Shown here piece after piece: positions 51,973 to 56,805 of a DNA stretch of 56,805 nucleotides. The stretch lies in contig JAKVBU010000023.1 of NCBI GenBank assembly GCA_022446885.1, positions 1 through 56,805 of the forward strand, given 5' to 3'. The DNA is from Phycisphaerales bacterium (GTDB lineage: Bacteria > Planctomycetota > Phycisphaerae > Phycisphaerales > SM1A02). Both the position numbers and the translations under genes were made by a program. A model generated the notes under the pieces. The model was not told the DNA's origin, did not search any database, and was given only the letters and a program-made list of their open reading frames with translations. Positions within the stretch are counted from its first letter, which is position 1; each line of letters begins with the position of its first letter.

Positions 51973-53543
51973 TGTTGGATGAGTACTGGGTCAAGTACAA
52001 GGGGCGAGTTCAGGGGCCCTTCACCCTGAGTCAACTGAATCGGGGCATCAAGCGAGGCAAATTGTCACGCTCCCACAGCGTGTCCTCTGACCGGCGCACC
52101 TGGCGACCACTGGGTGATGTCATGGCCGAAGCCATGGCAGCGCCGCCCCCGCCGCCGACTTCAGAGGGCTTCCCATTGACGCCTGATCAAGGTGTTCCCC
52201 AAGCCCCATTCGCCCAACCAGCAGCCCATCAACCAGCAGCCCATCAACCAGCTGCTCCTTCACCGCAAGCCCACACGCCGGCAGCCAGCCATGGGGCAGG
52301 CCAACCAGTTACATCAGCCTTTGCGCCAGGAGCGGCCCCAGCCGTGCACCCTGAATCTCGTCAGGTTTCAGCCGAGGGCGGCGACGCCGCCGGTTGGTTG
52401 TACGCCCATGGGCCCAAAATCACCAGACAGATTCTCATTGGCGGGATCGCCGTCGTCGTCGCCTTTCTCATCCCGTTCATGGTGGGCCCGGACGGGCAAT
52501 TGCTTTGGTTGTGGCAGACCTTCAATCTCATGCCCACTGCATTCCAGACTGGCATGATCGTTTGGTCACTCACAGGTGTGGCCATGATCGTATTGGCACT
52601 GTGCACAGATGGCCTCGCACGCTCGATACCAACTGTCGCGGTGGGTGTACTGAGTGTGATCCTCATCATCGCTGTCTGCAGTACCGCGATTCCAACTGGG
52701 CCAGCAGTCATCCTCTTCACAAGCGTACTCATGTGCGCCAGTTTGGTCGCCTTGTCCAAATGGCGCATGACCGGCCCCACGAGGGCTCGTCGCGCTTTGA
52801 CCTGCATCATCGGGTCGCTTGTGGCGCTTGCGAGCCTCATTGGGCTGATCACGACAATCAGCGAGCTCTCACAGCGAGGGGGCATAGACCTGCCCTCTGA
52901 GATTCGATCAGCAGCGACGGTGTTCACGGTGCTGGGCTTTGTCATGCTGGCATGCGGCATGACAGCTGGCATCCTTGGCATTCTCTGCGTCAATGCACAC
53001 GCCTCACGATCCCTCATGAGACTCTGCGGCGTGTTCGCCGGGCTCGTACCTGCGCTTCTCTCCGGGCTGTTTGCAACTGGTGCATGTTTCGGTGCGCTCA
53101 CCGAACTCAGAGGGTCTGACATTTCATGGGTCTATCCAATGATCGCCATGGTCTACATCTTCGCAATCTCGCCACTATTCCTGCTAGGCGGGTTCGGGGG
53201 GGCGTTGTACGAGTTGCTGCTGACGTGCTCCGCCTCGGCCCAGCAGCGAGCGCTCAGCCAGCCCCCGGCCCCAGCCATCGGACACGCACCTGCACCACAA
53301 GCTGTGCACCACGCCCCTCCAGGGGCTCACGTGCACAACACCCCTGCCCCCCCTGCACCGCCAACGCCCGCTGCACCCGATCCGTTCGCTCGGCCCCAAG
53401 CACCCCCCGCCGATCCATTTGCCCAAGCCGCGCCAGACCCATTTGCCCAGGCCGCGCCAGACCCATTTGCCCAAGCGCCGCCCCAGCCACCACCTCCACC
53501 CCCGCCACCACCACCGAGTTCAGGCCAGAACCCATTCCCCTGA
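51972..53543 (+). CDS. GYF_2-domain multi-pass membrane protein with Pro/DPF-rich tail
   Basis: A 523-residue protein; its ATG overlaps the previous TGA by one base (TGATG). Residues 3-50 form a GYF_2-type domain (YWVKYKGRVQGPFTLSQLN, then a W-R-P-L turn at the end), a module that binds proline-rich peptides. A Pro/Ala/His linker with three AAHQP units leads to about eight TM segments between residues 150 and 415 (for example IGGIAVVVAFLIPFMVG, VGVLSVILIIAVCSTAI, GFVMLACGMTAGILGIL). The last 100 residues are Pro/Ala-rich with three DPFAQ units and a run of ten or more prolines. With an even number of TM segments, both ends would be cytoplasmic, so the tail could bind the GYF_2 domain of the same or a neighbouring molecule. 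Scaffold role inferred. Confidence 0.83.
   Translation: MLDEYWVKYKGRVQGPFTLSQLNRGIKRGKLSRSHSVSSDRRTWRPLGDVMAEAMAAPPPPPTSEGFPLTPDQGVPQAPFAQPAAHQPAAHQPAAPSPQAHTPAASHGAGQPVTSAFAPGAAPAVHPESRQVSAEGGDAAGWLYAHGPKITRQILIGGIAVVVAFLIPFMVGPDGQLLWLWQTFNLMPTAFQTGMIVWSLTGVAMIVLALCTDGLARSIPTVAVGVLSVILIIAVCSTAIPTGPAVILFTSVLMCASLVALSKWRMTGPTRARRALTCIIGSLVALASLIGLITTISELSQRGGIDLPSEIRSAATVFTVLGFVMLACGMTAGILGILCVNAHASRSLMRLCGVFAGLVPALLSGLFATGACFGALTELRGSDISWVYPMIAMVYIFAISPLFLLGGFGGALYELLLTCSASAQQRALSQPPAPAIGHAPAPQAVHHAPPGAHVHNTPAPPAPPTPAAPDPFARPQAPPADPFAQAAPDPFAQAAPDPFAQAPPQPPPPPPPPPPSSGQNPFP
53412..53483. repeat. Three 24-bp repeats encoding DPFAQ units
   Basis: Three tandem 24-nt units (53412-53435, 53436-53459, 53460-53483) follow the pattern GAYCCATTTGCCCARGC and encode DPFAQAAP-type peptides in the tail of the GYF_2 protein. 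The unit length is a multiple of three, so copy-number change keeps the frame. Confidence 0.9.
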
Positions 53544-53608
53544 ATCGAACACACCCTCAGAGGTCGGACCAACCCACCCACTGACCAAGCCCATCGACGA
53601 ACCCAATC

Positions 53609-54457
53609 ATGAGCACCCAACGCCTGTCACTGACACGATCAGATCCGGAACGATGGGTCGGCCTGCGTAGCGGCCGATTCACCCGCCCCACCCAAGTGCT
53701 CTCGCTGGTGCTCGGTGGGGCCCTGACCGGGCTCTTCTATCTGCTCCTGAGTTTCGCCAGAGATTCCACGGCCAATGCGTGGTTCACCGACCAAGGCACG
53801 ATCCCATACTTCATCGTGTTCTTCACGGGATGGTCGCTTGCGTACCTACTGCTCAAATGGGCCAAGATCATCGCCCAGCGTCGAGCGCTGCGGGCAGCAT
53901 TGGTCCCGGAAGACCCCGCCTTCGTTTTGACCCCGGCCACAGCCGATGCCGTCATGAACCACATGTACCAGGTGACCGAGGAACCGCGTTCCTATCTGGT
54001 GTTCAACCGCGTCTGGGCAGCCCTCTCGAGCATGCGGAACTTCGGCCGGTTGGGGGACCTCGAAGACCTGCTTCAGTCACAGGCTGACAACGACGAAGCC
54101 GTCAGCCAGAGCAGTTACACGATCGTACGCGGGCTCGTCTGGGCCATTCCCGTGCTGGGCTTCATCGGTACGGTGATCGGGCTCTCTCTTGCCATTGGCG
54201 AGTTTGGAAACGTCCTCGAGTCTGCCGCCGGCACCGACGACATGAAAGCCCAGTTGAGCAAGGTAACAAGCGGGCTGGGCCTCGCCTTCATCACCACGCT
54301 GGAGGCACTGGTTGCAGCACTGGGTATTCACCTGCTGCTGACCATGATCCACCGCGAAGAAGAGCAGTTCCTCGATGACTGCCGCGAGTACTGCCAGAGC
54401 CAACTGGTGTCGCGTGTGCGCATCACAACGCCCGACTGGGCCCCCACCCCGGCATGA
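53609..54457 (+). CDS. MotA/TolQ/ExbB-family proton channel protein
   Basis: A 282-residue inner-membrane protein starting at ATG 53609, 65 nt after the GYF_2 gene; no clear SD. Four TM segments: VLSLVLGGALTGLFYLLLSF (about 30-50), YFIVFFTGWSLAYLLLK (66-84), LVWAIPVLGFIGTVIGLSLAI (177-197) and GLAFITTLEALVAALGIHLLL (228-248). The last pair carries the family signature: P-x-x-G-F-x-G-T-V-x-G-L, then L-S-x-V-x-x-G-L-x-x-A-F-x-x-T-x-x-A-L. A cytoplasmic helical loop of about 90 residues lies between TM2 and TM3. Homologues form a pentamer that conducts protons around a dimer of ExbD/MotB/ZorB. The next two genes encode likely partners. Family assignment is confident; the function in this setting is unknown. 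Confidence 0.9.
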   Translation: MSTQRLSLTRSDPERWVGLRSGRFTRPTQVLSLVLGGALTGLFYLLLSFARDSTANAWFTDQGTIPYFIVFFTGWSLAYLLLKWAKIIAQRRALRAALVPEDPAFVLTPATADAVMNHMYQVTEEPRSYLVFNRVWAALSSMRNFGRLGDLEDLLQSQADNDEAVSQSSYTIVRGLVWAIPVLGFIGTVIGLSLAIGEFGNVLESAAGTDDMKAQLSKVTSGLGLAFITTLEALVAALGIHLLLTMIHREEEQFLDDCREYCQSQLVSRVRITTPDWAPTPA

Positions 54458-55362
54458 GCACGCGGCGAGGCACACGCGGCGGGGCCTTCAGCCTGTTCTC
54501 TTTTCAGGACATTCTGACAACGACGATCGGCGTGGTACTGCTTGTACTGCTTGTACTGGTGCTGGACATCACGCTGGAGACAGTCTCTGAAGCGGCGGCC
54601 CCGCAAGAAGCGCCGGAGACGCTCACCGAGGCCCAGTTGCAAGCCCGCATCGAGCGACTCAACAGAGCCATCGTCATTGCTCGAACCGACGGCCTGCAGG
54701 CTGCCGTGGATTGGCTTCAGCGAAGGGCCGCCGATGAATTGCAACAGGCACAGGACCGCCTTGACATCGCCCAACAGGCCTTCGAGTCTGACGCCATCAA
54801 GACTGCGGAAGGCAAACAGGTGTTGCAGGCGCTGCATCTTGAGATCAAGCAGGCTTCAGAAGAGGTTGAAACCCTCCGCGATGCCATCGCCGAGGCTTGG
54901 GGCGACAGCGAGGCCATTCAACACCTGCAGGAATTGCGCGGCGAGCACGGGCGGCTTCAGCGCAAACTGGAGGGCCTGCTGTCCAACGACTCGCTGGTCT
55001 ACATCAAGCAAGCCGACACCAGCCACGAGCCCTTTCTGGTCGAGATTTCAGGCGACTGGATCCACGTGCACGCCCATGGCATCGCACCTGGCATGCCCGT
55101 GTTTGAGTTCAACCAACCCAATGCCCGTGCACGATGTGATGCGGCAGCCAGACTCATCAAACAACTGGCCTCAGGTCGCAGATACCCCCTGCTGCTTGTG
55201 CAGCCATCGGGCGGCCAAACCAAGGCTGCGACCGCCAGTCTCTCACCGGCGACATATCTCAGACGCTTGCTCAAGAGGGCGGGTGTCAATCAGGGATTTG
55301 AAGTGCTCGGTGAAGGGCAGACCTCGCTTCCAAGTCGCATGCAACCGGAGGCGGGGCCATGA
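54454..55362 (+). CDS. Single-TM coiled-coil stator-like protein (B-subunit candidate 1)
   Basis: A 302-residue protein overlapping the channel gene by 4 nt (ATGA). After a basic N-terminus comes FSFQDILTTT with Asp19 at the mouth of one TM segment (about 20-42, IGVVLLVLLVLVLDI), the position of the proton-carrying Asp in ExbD, MotB and ZorB. Residues 50-175 form a long coiled coil (ARIERLNRAIVIA, LDIAQQAFESDAIK). A compact periplasmic domain (about 180-290) follows, with strands FLVEISGDWIHVHAHG and a helix TYLRRLLKRAGVN. No OmpA-like peptidoglycan motif is seen. Being coupled to a MotA/TolQ/ExbB protein strongly suggests that the pair forms an ion-driven stator. Role of the outer domain unknown. 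Confidence 0.8.
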   Translation: MSTRRGTRGGAFSLFSFQDILTTTIGVVLLVLLVLVLDITLETVSEAAAPQEAPETLTEAQLQARIERLNRAIVIARTDGLQAAVDWLQRRAADELQQAQDRLDIAQQAFESDAIKTAEGKQVLQALHLEIKQASEEVETLRDAIAEAWGDSEAIQHLQELRGEHGRLQRKLEGLLSNDSLVYIKQADTSHEPFLVEISGDWIHVHAHGIAPGMPVFEFNQPNARARCDAAARLIKQLASGRRYPLLLVQPSGGQTKAATASLSPATYLRRLLKRAGVNQGFEVLGEGQTSLPSRMQPEAGP

Positions 55363-56315
55363 GACGGCGACATGGCGACAACACCGACAGCCTTGAGATG
55401 CTCCTCGATGCCCTGTGCAACATGTTCGGCGGCATCATCTTCATCGCGCTGCTCGTGGCCATCATGAGCACTGAAAGTCGGGACCAAACGCCCGTCGAGC
55501 CAGTTGCCGCCCAGAGTTTGGAAGCCCGCACACTGGAACACCAACAGCAGGCACTGCAGGAACAACTGGCCTCGTTGGAGGATGGTGACGCAGCCACGCT
55601 GGAGGCCATCAAGGCTGCCGCAGCCCGCAGCGCCGAGACCGATGCCAGAACGCAGCGCATCGACCAGTTAGCCAGTGAATTGGAAGTCCGCACACCTCCT
55701 GTTCAACTCGCCCTGCAACAGGCACGCGACGAATTGAAGCGACTCGAAGATCTGACGCAGACGCTCAAGCAGGCCAAAGACAATCCGGACCTCAAAGACG
55801 TTGATCGAGAGACTCAAGACATCGAGGACCAGATCCAGCGCCTTGAAGCCAGATTGCATGGCGCTGCCCACCGGCGCACTGTGAACGCCCGTCTTGGCCT
55901 CGAGCGGCGCACCAGCAAGATGCGGGTGTTTCTCTGGATCGATGCCGGGCGAGCATGGGTCATGTGCTATGACACAAGGGGCCAGGGCAACTTGAAGCTG
56001 GACAGTCATGATCCTGAGCATGTCCTGTATACACACGGTTCAGATTGGTGGCACTACAAACCACGCCCCGGCAAGGGCATGCCGGTGACAACGAGCCTTG
56101 CCCTGCGATCACACCCGATGTACGGCCGCATGCTGAGACTGTGCCCGCCCAGCCGGTACTTCGTCGAGATGAGGATTACCCCCTCAGGCCACGACACATT
56201 CATGATCGTTCGGCAGGCATTGCTCAACAGCGGCTACACCTACAACCTCGACCTGGCCAATGGACTGCGCCAGATTGTGTTCTCATCCGGAAATGTAGAC
56301 GGCAGTGTGCAGTGA
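55359..56315 (+). CDS. Single-TM coiled-coil stator-like protein (B-subunit candidate 2)
   Basis: A 318-residue protein, last of the operon, overlapping the previous gene by 4 nt (ATGA). The N-terminus DSLEMLLDALCNMFGG puts Asp17 at the start of one TM segment (about 18-36, GGIIFIALLVAIM), again like ExbD/MotB/ZorB. A coiled coil (55-175: EARTLEHQQQALQEQLASLE, DQIQRLEARL) and a globular outer domain (180-318) follow. The domain is Trp/Tyr-rich (VFLWIDAGRAWVMCYDTRG, SDWWHYKPRPGKG) and ends with a helix MIVRQALLNSGYTYNLDLA. It differs from the first B candidate in both TM and outer domain, so the channel may hold one of each around its pore. No peptidoglycan-binding motif recognised. Confidence 0.8.
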   Translation: MRRRHGDNTDSLEMLLDALCNMFGGIIFIALLVAIMSTESRDQTPVEPVAAQSLEARTLEHQQQALQEQLASLEDGDAATLEAIKAAAARSAETDARTQRIDQLASELEVRTPPVQLALQQARDELKRLEDLTQTLKQAKDNPDLKDVDRETQDIEDQIQRLEARLHGAAHRRTVNARLGLERRTSKMRVFLWIDAGRAWVMCYDTRGQGNLKLDSHDPEHVLYTHGSDWWHYKPRPGKGMPVTTSLALRSHPMYGRMLRLCPPSRYFVEMRITPSGHDTFMIVRQALLNSGYTYNLDLANGLRQIVFSSGNVDGSVQ

Positions 56316-56458
56316 CAAGGCTGCAGACCCGAGATCGGCCGACACATGCCTGGCCGTGTATTGACCAACTGTTCTGGAACGGAGATAGCCGGCGCAGCCC
56401 GCCGTCGCACGCTGCGTTGAAGCACTGCCAAGTGCGCGAGATCTGACTGCGCCACTGC

Positions 56459-56805
56459 TCAGGGACGCACTCGCCTGTACGTGCGACCATCGAGCACGAG
56501 TTGATTCTCTGACACCTCAAAGGTGAGTGTCGCCGGCAGCGTTCTGCTCGGCGGCGTAACTCGCTTCGTGCCCGAACCAACAGGAAGGGTGATCGCCTTG
56601 GACAGTCGCCCCTTGCGCAATTCATCATTCGAGCCCACCACCATCTTGCCGTCCTTGATGGTCCAATCGAGGCGGGTGCGCAGATGAACGGCATCCGAAC
56701 CTCGGCCGTAGATTCGATCGAACTCCAGCAGCCCACTCGATGCGATCAAGAGACGAGCGACATCATGCCCACCGGGCGCAAGATCGGCCCCTCGTGAACC
56801 ACCTG
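56459..56805 (-). CDS. Hypothetical protein, N-terminus beyond window
   Basis: 115 codons of a minus-strand gene cut by the right edge; the reading frame is open to the last base. The visible part shows alternating strands and turns (VHLRTRLDWTIKDGKMVVGS, ITLPVGSGTKRVTPPSRTLP, TFEVSENQLVLDGRTYRRV), and ends in RRVRP. The pattern is that of a beta-rich domain; I recognise no family. It is convergent with the seven-gene operon, with a gap of 143 nt that holds no obvious strong terminator. Its 5' part and signal peptide, if any, lie outside. Confidence 0.6.
   Translation of the reverse strand, partial: GGSRGADLAPGGHDVARLLIASSGLLEFDRIYGRGSDAVHLRTRLDWTIKDGKMVVGSNDELRKGRLSKAITLPVGSGTKRVTPPSRTLPATLTFEVSENQLVLDGRTYRRVRP

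Noticed and set aside
53609-56315. Canonical Zorya or flagellar stator (ZorAB/MotAB)
   Set aside because: The B-type proteins show no OmpA-like peptidoglycan-binding motif, there are two of them, and no ZorC/ZorD/ZorE-like gene or flagellar gene is nearby.

Overview
The window looks like chromosomal DNA of a planctomycete, probably of the Phycisphaerae type. This rests on: about 58-60 percent GC by eye; many secreted proteins ending in one or two dockerin-like calcium-binding repeats (D-x-N-x-D-G ... DLL-x-VL-x-x-WG); receptor Ser/Thr kinases with WD40 or TPR sensor regions; a prepilin-like protein of the planctomycete H-X9-DG type; and a GTPase-associated membrane cluster. I saw no rRNA, tRNA, CRISPR array, transposase or phage gene.

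Layout. (1) 1-8.3 kb: two closely related membrane Ser/Thr kinases on the minus strand (the first runs off the left edge, the second carries 14 WD40 repeats). They flank a beta-helix surface protein and a plus-strand fatty acid desaturase. (2) 8.6-9.3 kb: a 49-residue secreted 'mini-dockerin' ORF and a small hypothetical. (3) 9.3-13.8 kb: a tightly coupled minus-strand operon: small membrane protein, divergent KamA-type radical SAM aminomutase, both subunits of a 3-oxoacid CoA-transferase, and a class III aminotransferase. Together they suggest an amino acid degradation route through a beta-amino acid and a beta-keto acid. (4) 13.9-31 kb: secretome genes (beta-helix, FG-GAP/LNR-like, cupredoxin, alpha/beta-hydrolase, beta-propeller, and a novel shared domain), plus a third kinase with a TPR-like region and a BCP-type peroxiredoxin. 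A 794-bp gap at 26.3-27.1 kb may encode a small RNA. (5) 31-34 kb: ATP-grasp ligase, LemA protein and a His-rich secreted repeat protein. (6) 34.3-41.5 kb: a minus-strand run with a pseudopilin-like protein, a lipoprotein, a divergent GrpE-like protein, an Hsp70-family ATPase, a membrane-anchored protein with a possible degenerate J-like tail, and a secreted protein with a Gly/Lys/Ser tail. (7) 41.7-44.3 kb: a secreted metzincin-type protease.

(8) 44.6-56.3 kb holds the most interesting system: seven plus-strand genes, mostly overlapping by 1-4 nt. They encode a zinc-ribbon P-loop GTPase, a transmembrane protein with what I recognise as a GAP1-N2-type N-terminus, a large one-TM coiled-coil protein, a GYF_2-type multi-TM protein with a Pro/DPF-rich tail, a MotA/TolQ/ExbB-type proton-channel protein, and two different single-TM coiled-coil proteins. 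Each of the last two has an Asp at the start of its TM segment, as in MotB/ExbD/ZorB stator subunits. I infer an ion-driven, GTPase-controlled envelope machine, possibly a conflict (defence) system. (9) The right edge holds the end of an unrecognised minus-strand gene.

Family assignments come from reading motifs and from memory of the families; no database search was possible. Starts were moved from the longest ORF where a Shine-Dalgarno sequence, a signal peptide or an overlap with the upstream stop supported another codon.
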